Source: Galerina marginata (lineage: Eukaryota > Basidiomycota > Agaricomycetes > Agaricales > Galerinaceae). Taken from it: a stretch of DNA of 64,000 bases. The notes beneath the pieces were generated by a model. That model had not been told where the DNA came from. It did not search any database and worked only from the letters and a program-made list of their open reading frames with translations. Position numbers and translations under genes: made by a program. Below are positions 34,631-48,000 of this stretch, piece after piece. Within the stretch, counting starts at the first letter, position 1, and the number at the start of each line of letters is the position of its first letter. Location: contig JAECYW010000021.1 of the NCBI GenBank assembly GCA_023014335.1, positions 992,001 to 1,056,000 of the forward strand, written 5' to 3'.

Positions 34631-37600
34631 TTCCGAGGAATACGAAACGACGAGACGCGTCTAACTTTGTTATTGAGGTGGATGGTGCTAACCAGAGATG
34701 AAATTTCGACGATAACGCGTCACACTGTGTCGTGACTAGTTGACTAGGCACGCTGCACGTGATGGCGTGTTCCGGCAAAGGCAAACGATTTCAACTCACA
34801 CTGGCACCTCTTGCGATTTGAGACTTGTAATTCCTCCAGAAACCCTCCTAGAAAAAGTTAGCGACGTGTTATTAAGATGGACGGAACCCCGAAAAATGAT
34901 CCAACTAATCATGGACTGCCCCCAGCCGCAATTCAGCTTGCAAACGCGGTGGGTGCATCATTCAGGCCTCACGATGTCCATGCCATTTCCATGCAGACTA
35001 CTCACACACCTTTCATTTAGGAGGCTCAGAAAGAGGGAATTTTTGCTGGACTGACATCTGGACTAGTATCAGGCGAGTTTCCCTTCTGATTCAAGTGACA
35101 CCCGTTCAACAGTTGTTTATTTTCCTCCGACAGCCGTTATCGGACAGCGCCTTTTTGGGTTCAAACGAAATACGACTATTATGTGTGGTGCCCGTAAGCC
35201 AATTCTCGAAGTTTGACAATTGAATAGAGTTTTACTCCATTCACCCGTCAGTCAGTGGCATTCTTTCCGGGATTCTATTCACCCAGGTAAGCGTAAAGGT
35301 CCACCCGTTCATAATAGCCACTCTCGAAGGGCCTGCAATGAGATATCCTCATCTTCTCCGCATTACTCCGTTCATTGACATATTTTCTTATCATCACAGG
35401 CCTTCCGAAGTAGCGCCATTGCCCGGCTTGAGGTTGAAAACGCACGTTTACAGTCACAATTCGGAAGGAGCCCCGAAAGTACATCTGGCTCCGAGAACCC
35501 TCCCGTGTAGCCTGTATTTCCTAGAGTGGCTATCTCAGTTTCTGTTTCTGTTTTACACGTGAGATGTGAGTATTAAATACGACTGAGGCCCGCGGAATCT
35601 GTTTCATTCCAAGATTGCAACTGACAGTGTTCGCTTTTGCATCTTGGATGTTACCTTTATCATCGCCATTTTTTCTAATCCGTCATTAGAAGTGCTTTGC
35701 CTCCAGCAAGATGTGTGCTGGAACCTCGTCCTCTCTTATCGGCTGTTCTTATGGATCAATTGCCGGTCATCCTGCACTGCTTTCTTGGACCTGGCCGCCA
35801 ATAACAGCAAGATTGTGAGCTACGTATGTATCTAAAGCGATACATCCACCCCAGATCTTGGGCTTGAAGCATTTGGGGTCAATGCCTGATTGTCTGGGAA
35901 GAACGAAAGAATCCAGATACATTCCTTATTCCCAACCAACGACGTTTGACCTCCATACCCTGCATTGTGTCCCGTATTCTCAACCACCGCTTCAATTTTG
36001 GCGTTCCACAGAAGGCTTGACACCACAGCTACTTGGCAACTCCGAAGGACTTGATCGTGACTGTCAAAATGGTTACATTCACTAAACCAAATCTCTCCTG
36101 GGTCCTTTGATTCATTTGTCCACCTTTCTCGTCATACCTTCGGTTGAACCATTACCTTAAGCTTCTCGGACTCAAGTATTACCGTCAAGGAGATGATTCT
36201 TCCTTCTGGTGCTGCGTAATGCTTAATCTTACACCACACAAATTCAAATGGGAACTCTCATATCGTCAATCACTCCACTACCTGGCCGATTAGCGATTAT
36301 TGATTCTACCGGCTCCCATTGCTTTCCGCTATTTCGAGGGGTGATATCGGGTATCTAACCGCGGACGCTGGAGCGCAGTTTCTCCGTACAACCCTCCCTC
36401 AACGGGTTCATTAGCCTCAACCGGCTCGGTGGTATGACGGCTTGACCGTCTCCCTATGGACCCAAGTTCAGGTTCTGAATTCTCTAACGCCTCGTTTCAC
36501 TTGTTTACTGCCGTCCCCGAAACCGTGATGCTTGTATTTCTTCTACTTCTGGAAACCCTTTGAATAGTTGGCGCTCAGTCTCTAATGGACGCCACGCCAC
36601 ATGCCGTCAACCTTGCACTGCGGCAAGTACTCACATTCGCCGAGGTAATGAAAGATATCGGTGCCCTGCAGGTTCCACTGTTTCTATAATATCATGACAG
36701 TTTTACCAACTAGAGAACGCCCAGCACGGAAGATCTCTCCCATCATGCTGGTGCGTGTGCCAGCATAGATCACCCCGTATTAGCCTCCGGTGCATGTCCA
36801 TTTTCCGATGTCACATCCTAACTTAAGCACGCAAATGAATAGCGAATAATTCTTGACACGAAATTAAGACTATACTTGTAACTTTTGGTCTTTCAGCACA
36901 CACCGTAATACTCCATCAAGTAACATGCTACCCGGAAGCCCACGCCGGAAATTTTGTAGAACGGTCCCGTCGTAACCCCCTTTCGTTATTCACAAAATCA
37001 GATTCCAGAACCAAAGCGTTCATGATCACAATAGACTCCTAATTAACTCTTGCATAAGCAAACCTTAGCAAAGGAATGCTTCTGACACCCTTTGATTGTT
37101 TTTCCCGGCTCCTCGCCACAAAACCTATGCTAGTTCGGAAAAGAAGACATCTAAGTAGCGGTAAAATTCAAAGGTCCCTTCAAATGGAGGGCCTGATATT
37201 TTCCTTGCCATCCATTATCGCCGACCCCAGGCTTTTCAAGTCCGTTGCCAACGCTTTGTCTTCAGATAACCATAATAGGCATATGTCTATGTGCGTCCTG
37301 AACCGGTACTGCCACCGCACACCTCCGCAGCTTACAATCACGCAGGGTTTAAGGCGTTTAACTTACGCTAGCCTATAATTACATCGATAGGGTCTACTCG
37401 AGTAAGCCTTGTCAAAGCTCCATTGAAGACTGAACTTCAGTTCGGCGTCGGAGTCGGTCGCCGGATTCGGATACCAAATGTAGCCCGTGGGGAGTTCACA
37501 GCCACATCTTGAACCGAACCACGAAGCAATTTGGTTCGTTTCAGTAACTGCTGCATATAGAAATGATGTCGGGCGGGCTGAGCTTTTTCTGTGTTGCAAT

Positions 37601-40600
37601 TCAGACTGAGACTTGAAAAACTATGGCTCCTTTAGCGCGGCTCCTGTATAGACTCGGTTACACCTATCTTATCCTATCCTTAGCTTTTCGGATCTGGTGT
37701 CTTTAAGTTTTCATCTATCCAAGCTCAGAACGCTACTGGTTTCTTCCTGCTCAATCATGTGCTACTCTGCGATTGCCGTGCTACTGCTTGCCGTCGCGTA
37801 ACGGGGTTGCTTCCATCATCCATGGAGGTTTTGGGTGCTTTCGGGCCTTACGGGCCTACGCTGATCCGCTATCGCATCAGCAGCAAGGCACGCGCATCAT
37901 AGGCGCGCAAGAATGGAAACCCACCACCGCAAGCGGATCACCTTGTGCCGATGCACACTGGGCAGCGTCGCTCGCTAAACGGCGTAGCCTCGGAGGTGAT
38001 GAGGTGCATATGGTCAGTTTAACGGTTTCAAATCAACCAACATTTCTTATTCAGTTTCCGTCCTCGTTTAAGCCTTTGATAGGACAAACGCCTGACATCG
38101 TCGGCGCCCCACCGCACTATTTTAGCTGTATGACCTGAGGGCGTCGGGCGTATACAAACCTCAAGGGGGCTGACGCCACACTGCAATCCTCGCCCATCGG
38201 ATGACCTCCCTTTTTTTGCCTTCGGATTCCATTCCCCTGTTCCGTTATTGACATTGTCACAAGTTTTACTGATGCATTACAGTAAATAACAATTGATCGC
38301 TGCCCAGTCGATGAAGAAGAAGAAAAAAAGCACAATGGAACAACTTTCGGCAATTTTCCAATATCGTCAAGGAACGGTATCCGAAGCTGGATCCCTCTTT
38401 GTAGTGCCATATAGTATTGGTAAGTGCGATGTAACTGATCGTAAAGTCATATGGTCCACTCAAAGCAAGGACACCGGCGTCTGAACTATGCACGCACCAC
38501 AGTTAGCCACAATTCCACATGAAATCGTCGCAACGCCACCCGCAAATCGCTACGGACCAGGGCATCGCTGAGAGTCCAAGGCCTCGAAAGGCCTCGCACC
38601 ACAGATGGGACAGATTGATCCAATTTCAATACCCTCCGCTTACTCCTTTTTTCTTAATTTCTCAATCCACTCATTCAAATAGTCTTTTCTGATGAACCTC
38701 CATCTCAATAATTATCTCCATGTTCGTTGCCCTCCTGGTTCCTTCTCCTTCAAGCTCCAAGTCTCTCCAAGTTTCCTGTTCGACCGATATATTTCCTGAA
38801 TTTGCAAGGGCGCCTACGGCAACTATAGCAGTTCCTAACTATCACCCTGTGGACTGACGACCCCTACATGTGCAGTCGGAGTTGGAGTTCCATTCAACCG
38901 GATGTCGGAGCTCGAGGTCATATATTGCGCACACCACGGCACGAACGCCATCTCCCTGAGCGGAGTCGAAGTGATCAACGTGCGGCCATTCAGTAGAACG
39001 ACCAGTGGCCCGGGCAACCGCTGACAATATAACCTACATGATAGTGAAAGGGATCATTCAATGTATTCTACATAGAAACCCAGTCCAGTCCGCGCAGCGC
39101 GAGGCAATAAATCGTATCATATAATTTATCATTGACCATTGAATATGGTAAGTAGGCGGACCTGGCGGCCTGGTGTAGCGACCACTCCTCACCCTATCTC
39201 TCGAATTCAAATTTTTCTTCTCTGGACAGCCTCTAGAATTCAAACGCACCACACACAAAACCTTCCTTTGTTTCCAATGACATATTGACACTGATGAAAT
39301 ACGTGATTTGAATTATACCCATCCGAATGCAGTTAAACCTCTGCGAAATAGATCATTCACTTGTAACGAATATGAATCATGATTTGTTTTGCTTCAAGTT
39401 CCTATTAAGCTCAGTCAAGTACCAAGCGTCCTCTGAGCCCGGAGTCCGAATACCCCGCTCCCGTCCTCTTCATCTCGCTGATCACGCGAGGAAACAAGCT
39501 TCAGGGATGGATATTAAATAAATAGGGTCTATCCTAGATTCCTGCCTCCTGTGCCCGTGGCTCTTGGATTGAAGACCCTACCCCGATACCCCTACTCACT
39601 GCACGTGGAATCCAGTATGGCAGTATCGCCGTCGGGTTGCATTACGGAATATTACATCAACTTCACGAATGAAAGTGTCCGAAAGGAGACGCTGACAGGA
39701 CAAGTGCATTGAGAGTTCAGAATCAGACTCAAAGGGTTGAATTATGGTTAAGGGATGTTCAGGTCTCCACATGAAAAGACCCATCATGGCACAAGGCCTA
39801 GCTGGACTGACAGTGCAATGATAATATCTGGACTCGGGTGGGTTGCTTCGTCAGAGAATTCGAACTTTGAAGACGTTCAGGGTGTTTAGTCTGACTTTAC
39901 CTAATCAAACCGGCGAGTAAATACGTGAGTCGTGCGCTTGCGCTTGAGTAAGACGAGAACGAATTCCGAGAAGACGAAGGATGGCTGAGAGCTACCTACT
40001 GACTAACTACTAGCTAACCAACTAATACGACCACTTACGAAACTACGCATCGCATAGTAAACAGAAGCAGCCTTCCAGATCCGAGCCCGAATCCAGGTCC
40101 ATGTAACTCGGGATGAAACGACCCATCGCCCAGACACAAGATTGAAGATTCAAGGCTACGTATTATCCAACCAACTAACGCGGGATGACCGTGACTTGGA
40201 GCTTCTGAAGCCAAAGTCTTATTTTGGGTCCTACTCAAACTTCAGAGCCTTTCCTCTTGAAATACTTCATTACATAAACTGGAAGAGTTTTGAAGTAATA
40301 GCCCATACCCGCTGGGCCTTCTGTTTGCGTCCAAGTCAAGTTGAAATAGGGGCACGACGCGTCTAATTTCCAGTCACGTGAGCTAATTTATCAAGGTTTC
40401 TCCTTCAACTTGAAGGACTCCTTGTCGCGAACTCGACCTTCAATGCACGATGGGAAGGCAAGTTCGGATCCACCAACTCTCATTTCACAAATAAGAATCC
40501 ACTTTTAACGCTTTTTTTAATTTGTCAACGTTTGTGATATGATACGTAGAAGAAAAGAAAAGAAAAAAGGCTCTCGAGTCGACTATATAACAAAAATATA

Positions 40601-41250
40601 ACTATACTATACCGTAGTGTACTTTACTTGAAAATTGTAGTGGGTGGTGCGTGGTTTCTAAATAATGGTAGTGGTAGTGATAATGCAATGTGGAATGAAG
40701 AAATGACGAATGAAGAATGGATATGAATGCACTGAATGAACATGAATGAGAATGAGAATGAAAGAGAAGAGAAGAGAAGAGAGGAGAAAATGCGGGTGGG
40801 TATGGATGGATGAATGCTATAGGAATGTGAATGTGAATGCGAATGCGAAATGTGCAGTAGTAGGCGTAGGCGTAGACGTAAACATAGATGTGTGTGTCGG
40901 GTGTGTGGGTAGCGCTGAAGAATTAGGGAACGATGATGCATGGGGCGGACGAGGGAAGAATGGGTAATGCACAGTAGAGTCGCGAATAGAGAGATATGAA
41001 TAGGATAAAATAAGGCGGGGGTATGTCGCAGAAAAATGTCAAGGCGTCGTCAAAGTCGAATGGAATGGAATGGAACAGGCGTCGTCAAAGAGAGGAAAGA
41101 CAGTGCAAGCAAACGAAGGAAAGGGGAAAGTTTAATAGAGGACAAGTTACAATAATGATAACACAAGCCAAAGGCAGCGAAAGAAAGTCAATGGGTGCAT
41201 GGAAAGAGAGAGAAACAGAAAGAGAGAAAGTACACATCCACCCAAACCAA
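34631..41250. other. Long gene-poor stretch
   Basis: About 6.6 kb without a supported gene. The best isolated frames are 35275-35484 minus (GQWRYFGRPVMIRKYVNERS) and 37773-38138 plus, neither with a recognised family. The right end (about 40500-41250) is AT- and purine-rich and probably includes the 3' UTR of the cyclin gene. Confidence 0.4.
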
Positions 41251-44200
41251 CTACCGCCCAGAACCTGCATACCCATTCGCATTCGCATTCGCATACCCAT
41301 GCTGGTGATACGTCGGGTTCTGCTGCTGTTGATGCTGATGCGGATGCTGCCGCCGCGGCGAAGAGTACTGCGACGCATACCCCTGCACATGATGCCCATA
41401 CCCCTGCACATGGCTAACAGGCGAGGAGTACTGCGATTGCGACTGGGATGGGTACTGCGGAGCATGGGACGCGTATTGTGAGTGCGCCTGGGACTGGGCG
41501 TACTGATGCTGCTGATCTTGTCGGTGCTGGTGCTGGTGCTGGTACCCGGCTACTGCTGAGGACGAACTCGCAGTGGTGGTGTACCCAGCACCCGACGAGG
41601 CCGAGGTCGAAGTCGAAGTCGAGGCGGCGTGCGGAGGGGTAGCGTATCCATACCCAGCAGAAGCAGCAGCAGGAGGGTACGTCTGTCCATGCCCATGCCC
41701 ATGCCCATACGAAGGCGCATACACCTGCCCCTGCCCCAGGGTAGGAACATGACCCGACGAAGACCCCGCATACCCACCCCCACCCCCATAGTGTTGGTGC
41801 TCATAGAACTGCACTCCAACCCCAGGCGGGCCCGCATTCGCAAAGGGCGCAGACGGCACGGGCGGGTGTGGGTGTAGGTGTCTGGCTGAAGCTGAAGACA
41901 AGGCCGGTGGCGACTGGTACGTCACGGTCGACGTGGACGACATGGACGAATGTGAGGAGTGCGTGCCTAGTCCCAGACTCGACTTGGTCAGCGGCGAGTT
42001 GGCGCTGACGTTAGCGTTGGTGTTGGCGTTGGTGTTGGAATTGATGTACCCCGGCTGGACATCAGGCGACGCGGTGTACCCCATATCCTCATCTTCATCT
42101 TCATCCTCATCAACATCCTCAACATCATCCTCATCCTCATCGTCGTCTTCCACAACGATATACCCCCTCTCCCTCTCCCTCGCTCGATCGTTCTGCCCCT
42201 GCCCGAGACTCTGGCTCCTCTGCATCTGCGTCTGCGACTGAGTTTGGGAATGGGTATACCCATACGAGCTAGCAGGCGCAGGCGGCCTCGCCCAAACATC
42301 GTCCCGGAAATGCGGGAGAGCGCCATTCTTGGTGACGGTAGTGGTGGCCGTCGTGGTGGTCACAGAAGGACTAGTGGCTGCACTGCGCACAGAAGTGGGG
42401 GGAGCCCGCGAGGGACGGAGCAGCTCCTGGTGCTGGTGCTGGTGTTGTGGATGCGGATGTGAATACTGCTGCTGCTCCTGAGCCTGCTGATGATGATAAT
42501 GATAGTCCTTCCTCGACGTGGCCTGCTGGGCGGGATACACCGCCGACGGCGCATACAACCTCGACCCATGCCCGGCATTCATGTCGGCGTAGGCATAGGC
42601 GTTGACGACGGGCGGCGCGGGCTCGTGGTACCGCAGACGGGCTTTGCGCAGGCCATTCCCATAGCGTTCGTCGTTCTGCTGCTGGGGTGGAGGTGGCTGG
42701 CTCGAGCTCGAGCTCTGGGTGGGCGACGATGAAGAGGCCATCTCCTGGTCTTCTCCTACTTTCCGCACCCGCTCGTCTTTGTAGTCGTACGAGTCGTGTT
42801 TGACAGGCGAGCATGCTAGGGCGTAGAAGTACAGGTGCTGTTTGATAGAGAAAGATAAACTTAGCATAGGACTCCAAGAAACCAAATATAACACTGAAAG
42901 CACACGAACCTGAGGCCGATTCCTCCGCTCATCATTGACAGAATACGAATACGCCGTCGACAACGTCTGCGGCACCGTGCTCGTCGTTGTGCTCGTCGTC
43001 GTCGTCGTCGTCGTTGTGCGGGCATACCCCCTCTTCCTCTCCTTCTCCTTCTTCGCATTATCAACAGGCGACGCAGCCGCCCCAGAAAGCGACATCCTCT
43101 CAAAACTCTGCAGCCCCTCCAGCGGGCTCGCATTCGCCCCAGCTCCACCCGCGCTCCCCCCCGCACTCACACCACCAGAGCCAGCACTCCCACTCCCACC
43201 GCCAACGAGCGTCTCAGGGATCCTTAACGATATCCCCATCCCCCCAACAGCCCCATGCATCGACACGGGTCTCTTGGCAGGCATGCTCGCGAAGGACGCC
43301 GAGGTAGGGGAGAAAGCCGCCTCTGCCGTCCGCTTCGTACTTGGTATGATAGGGGCGAGAGCGAGGCGTGGGGCAGGCGAGGAGTAGGCAGAGTGTGTTC
43401 CGGATGGGTAGGCGTATGCTGCTGTCGTTGCTGGACCAGCAGTGACGGAGGAGGAGGTTGTGGGTAGATAGGTCGGGGCAGGCTGGTACGCTGCCGCTGT
43501 TGAAGAGGAAGGCGCATACACACTGCTGGAGTTGCTGACATAAGCATAAGGAGACTGGGTGGAGGTCGAATTCGAATAGGAAAGCGCAGGAGCAGTGGGC
43601 GGCGGCGGCGCAGGGTACGATGGCGCATACGCCACAGGAGCTGGAGCTGGAGTAGGAGCAGCCACAGGGGCAGCAGCAGGGACTCGGCTCCTAACCGTCG
43701 GAGACGTCGAGCGCGCTCTGTAGCTGTAACTCTCTCCACGCGAATATCCCGCTTTCTGTTTGGCCGACGTTGCATTCGACGTGGTAGTAGACGTCCTCGT
43801 CGACGGGCCAGTGGTATACCCATGCCCATGCCCTTGCACACCCCTCTCCCTCTTCCTCCCCTCCCGCTCTCTCTCCCGCGAGCTAATCACCCGCCCCCCG
43901 CGACTCGTCCCATACCGCCGACAATCGCGCTCCTTCGCGAGGACCAACCCCTTGAGCAGGTTCAACCACGCCTCATACGTCGCCTTGTCGACATACAGGT
44001 TAAAATCCACCCCAAGCAAAAACTCGCGCTCCATCCTGTTGATCTCCTCCAGCGCGATGCCTGATACTTCAGACCACGTCTTGTTCGTGTATGTATTACT
44101 GTACACAAAAAAAAAAACGCGTCAGATTGGCTTATCCTTCCGAAAAAAAAAAATTCAAGGAAAGCAAAGAAGAAATACGCACTCATCCAAAAACTTATTC

Positions 44201-45731
44201 CCCATCATCAACCCCGCAACCGCGATCCTAAACTCGCTCCCAGGCTGCGCAGGCGTCCACCGGTTCTTCTCCTTCAGCCGGTAGATATAATGCAGCGACA
44301 GCACGATCACGCTCTGCGAGACCTGCGTCGTCTCCAGCAGTTTCTGCATGAACTGCACGAATGGAGGGGTCGCTACTAGTTGGAGGGTCGAGGGTGCAGA
44401 GATAGCTGTAGGCGCCGAGGAGGTCGAAGAGGTAGAGGCGGAGGCGGGCCCTGCGGTGTTCGAATCGGACGAAGCAATCGCAGAGGTGGATGTAGGCGGC
44501 GTAGGCAACGACCCAGCACCCGAGGCCAAACCCGAACCCAAGCCTAGCCCCAAGCCGGAGCTAGAGGAGGGCGAAGCCATGGAAGGTGACCCATCGGGCG
44601 AAGGCGACGCGTCCGGGGTGCTCATGCTCATGCTCATAGGCGGGGGCGCGGCGAACCACAGGTAACAAATCATCTCGCACGTCTTCTCTGCTATAAAATG
44701 CGCTGAGCGGGTGCGCGTAAAGTCGAGCCAGTCTACGATGTATGACGGGGCGTCTTGTGCTGCTCCTGCTCCTGCTCCTGCTGCTGTTTCTGCAGCTTCT
44801 GTTGATGTCGACGAGGTGGTGGCAGTCAAACCGTTCATGCGTTCTTCCGGTGCCTGCGAGAAAGCGGGTAAAGGTGGTGGAGCAGCCTGCGAGTGCGAGT
44901 GAGAGGGCACCACCAAAGGCGCCTTCGACCCTGCTGCATTCGAACTCGAACTCGAGAAGAAAACATCATCCGCAGATGATATCCTCGGTAATAGGCTCTG
45001 CCCGTGGTTTTGTACCGGCACCGGTAGTGGTAGAGGCAGTGGTAGCGGTAACGGTAACTGCACCGGCAAAGGCAGAGGCAAAGGCAGTGGTATGGGCAAA
45101 GGCAGACGCGACGAATGCGCATGCGGGATATCCTCCGGCGGCGTCACTGCGAAACCAAAACAAAGAACCTCAGAACGCGTTCAAAGACAAGTTATAGACA
45201 AAGGAGCTTACGAGGTGGGAGATGCGACAGGTGCCGCTCGAGGTGGGCTATAGGGGGCAGCGTCATGCCTGAGCTGGAGCTGGTGCCCGGTCTTGAGCTG
45301 GACTCCATTGTCTGTTGTTGGGGCTGGTACGACGAGTACGAATAAGAGTGCGCCGTGCGCGCCTCGAAGCTCGTCGACATGGGCGGGGTAAGCGGGCCCT
45401 CCATCATCGGCTCCTTCGTTGTCTGGTGTGTCTGCGCCTGGGTCTGCGCATTCGAATTCGAATTCGAACTCGAACCAGACGAGGAGGAGGACCGCCACCC
45501 CTTGCCGGTCAGCCCATGCAGCAGGTCAGCCGTCGCCGCCCTCATCGACGACGGGCCGTGTCCATGGCTGTGAGCGTGTCCGTTGTTCGAGCTGCTGGCA
45601 CCGCCGCTCGCGCTCGTCGACGCGGTGCTGGTCATGGTCATGTTCATGTTCATGTTGAGGGGAAAGGCGTTGCAGTCGGCGGCGGTGCGAGGGAGGTTGA
45701 GGTGGTACGCGGAGCCTGTGTAGAAGGCCAT
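41251..45731 (-). CDS. PCL/PHO80-type cyclin with very long low-complexity regions
   Basis: Four exons (45731-45212, 45146-44183, 44098-42910, 42837-41251) join in frame to 1,419 residues. The cyclin box is split by a low-complexity insert. Its first part is SYIVDWLDFTRTRSAHFIAE then CEMICYLWFA. After about 110 residues of Ser/Pro/Gly/Ala repeats it resumes as FVQFMQKLLETTQVSQSVIV, LSLHYIYRLKEKNRWTP, VAGLMMGNKFLDDNTYTNKT, WSEVSGIALEEINRMEREFL and YEAWLNLLKGLVLAKERD. These blocks are typical of cyclins that partner Pho85-like kinases in nutrient and cell-cycle control. Long disordered tails follow, rich in Ser, Tyr, Gln and His, with an acidic run near 42090-42150. The 72-nt intron at 42909-42838 is a multiple of three and has no stop, so retention would add 24 residues. 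I chose the ATG giving MAFYTGSAYHLNL. Confidence 0.87.
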
Positions 45732-48000
45732 ATCATGGGACGGGACAGTGGCGTTAAATGAGAATGGTCGTATCGTCGTCGTCGTCGTCGTCGTTGTTGT
45801 AAGGTCTGGGATTATGAGACTGGAGACCAGAGTCTGAGATGCAGAGGTTAGACCCAAGCCCGAAAAAAAAAATAAAGTGATATAAGAACCTGAACAGAAC
45901 AAGATCCCGTCGGCTCAAGTATTAGCGTGCAGCGATCAGTGACAGACAGACACCGAATTGGGATTGGATAGGGAAAGGGCAAGCGGTTAGGGCCACGGGA
46001 AAAAGGGGCGTATTAAGGAATTATGTACAACAGCTCGGAAGGATCGTAAAAAAAATGCTAATGGGTAATGCCAATAGCGAAATGGTAACCCGCACAAGGA
46101 GAAAAAACGGAGAGAGAGCCGGAATTGGAAACAGAAAGGCGTGGCGCGGTAGAATAAAATTAAAATAAAATAAAAAAACGAGTGGATATGGATATGGATA
46201 TGGATATGGACAGGACTGGGTGTTGGGAGGGGGCCAAGATGCAAGATTGCAAAGGGACTCTACAGCACCGGGGCTACCATTTGATTTGATCTGATTGAGT
46301 TTGAATGGCTTTGTGCGCGTTTGGCCGCAAATGCGAAATACGTCCGGATTCAGATGCGGTGCGATTCGATTTATGCGAAGCGAAAAAGCACAAATCGAAG
46401 AACGAGGGGGGGTCGGACAGCCACATAAGTATTATTATTACCTTTCCACACACACACGCACGCACGCACGCACATACGCACCGCAACGCATGCTTGACGG
46501 GATATCCCAGGGAAGGCCCGGGGATCGGAATGGGAGGGTGGAAAGGGGAAAGGAAAGGAGGAAGGGGGAGACAAGGGGGGGCGATTGTTCTCCCGATATA
46601 TCCATCCTGGCACCGCGATCCCTTTGTCTTGTCTAAAATAAAATTCAGCCCAACGTGATGATGGGATCCAAACCGAACCCGAACCAGCCCAGCCCGGATA
46701 AAAAAGAATCCAGCAAAATTGAATTTGCAGATGTAGATGCCCGAGAGTGACGGGTGACGAGAACTTTCTCTCCCTCCCTTTCTTTTTTCACGTTACACGT
46801 TACACGTTGGCGTGCCCCGTCCACCCGTTCCCCGTCCCCATTCCTGTCCCGTCAGACTCTTACGCACTTCGAGCCCAGAACCTCACGACCCTAAAACGGA
46901 CGGACCCTAAGTAAAAAACCCAACTAAAGTGCACCACCCCTTCTCCACTCCTTCCTTCCCTGCCGTGCGGTTCTTCCCTTCCCTTCCCTTCGTTCGTATC
47001 GACCGATGGGGTATATATAACCATTAGAACACCATCTGAATGTAGGAATCAGGAAAGGAATTTATCATGATTCATGATTGATGGGATGGGCTCCAGCCCT
47101 CTTTCCTTCTACGTATACATTTTTTTCAAGTACGCGAATCTCGTTTCTGGCTCACGATTGACCCGCGGGTGAACAATGGGCTTTTGGGAACCATGGATCA
47201 ATCAGACGAGGTTTATGATAGGGACACAGCTAAAAGGGTACCTGCTTTTTTATAGGGTAAGCGGGGAGCAAGGAGCCCCCTCGACGTTCGTCCTCCCAAG
47301 TTCCCTCCATCTTTTTCTTTTCCTGTGGTCCTTTGGTCCTTGGATCCCGTCACCGTCACCCCAACCGCTACCACCAACATTGATCAGACCGGAATAAGAA
47401 AGGCAAAGGCAAAAGCAAAAGCGAGAACGAAAAGGACATCACAAATGGCAATAGACCTTCGCCGATTAGCCGGTCGGCGTTCGGTTCGAGGTGGATCCGG
47501 ATTGGGATCCAATCAATAAATGTCATCAGGACGAGCTGGGAAGGGAAGGGAGAGAGGGGTTGGGTCCCTGCACTGTTCTTTTCCCTCCGTTTCCATTTCT
47601 GTCCTGTTCTCATTCGGTAACCGTCCGCTACTCACCCAACTCAACTGCTTCCTTGAAGCCTTCCCTGTTGGCACTGGCAGTTGCTTACCGTTACTTACTT
47701 TTACTGATTTTACTCCTTTGCTGTACGCCAAAACGCTCCGGTGCGCATGCGCATATGCTTGCCGTCGTGCTTTGCTTGACATACGTTTTGATATATCTCG
47801 ACTGCGCATTTTCGCCTCTGGGCTTCTCCTTCGCCACCGTGTCCGTGTCCGTGTGATATGGGTGAGTACCCGCTGAGCAGGCGGACATCGGCGATGGCAC
47901 CGCGCATGCGCACTGGCACCACGCGCCGCATATGGCTGCATTGCATTGCATTGGTCGACGTCGCCCGTCGACCCGGACTCGGAGCGAGGGGTTTCTGATT
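45732..48000. promoter_or_regulatory. Probable long upstream region of the cyclin gene
   Basis: Low-complexity, GC/pyrimidine-rich DNA with microsatellites: (GGATAT)n near 46183-46210 and a CA/GCAC tract near 46440-46470. A TATATATAA-like motif lies near 47015. No gene is supported. The assignment to the cyclin rests on position only. Confidence 0.3.

Noticed and set aside
41023..45345. Many plus-strand frames rich in Arg, Met or Leu opposite the cyclin
   Set aside because: They are shadows of the low-complexity cyclin codons, with biased composition and no domain.
46430..46480. CA/GCAC repeat block as a possible CRISPR or telomere-like array
   Set aside because: It is a simple microsatellite with no spacer structure and no telomeric unit.
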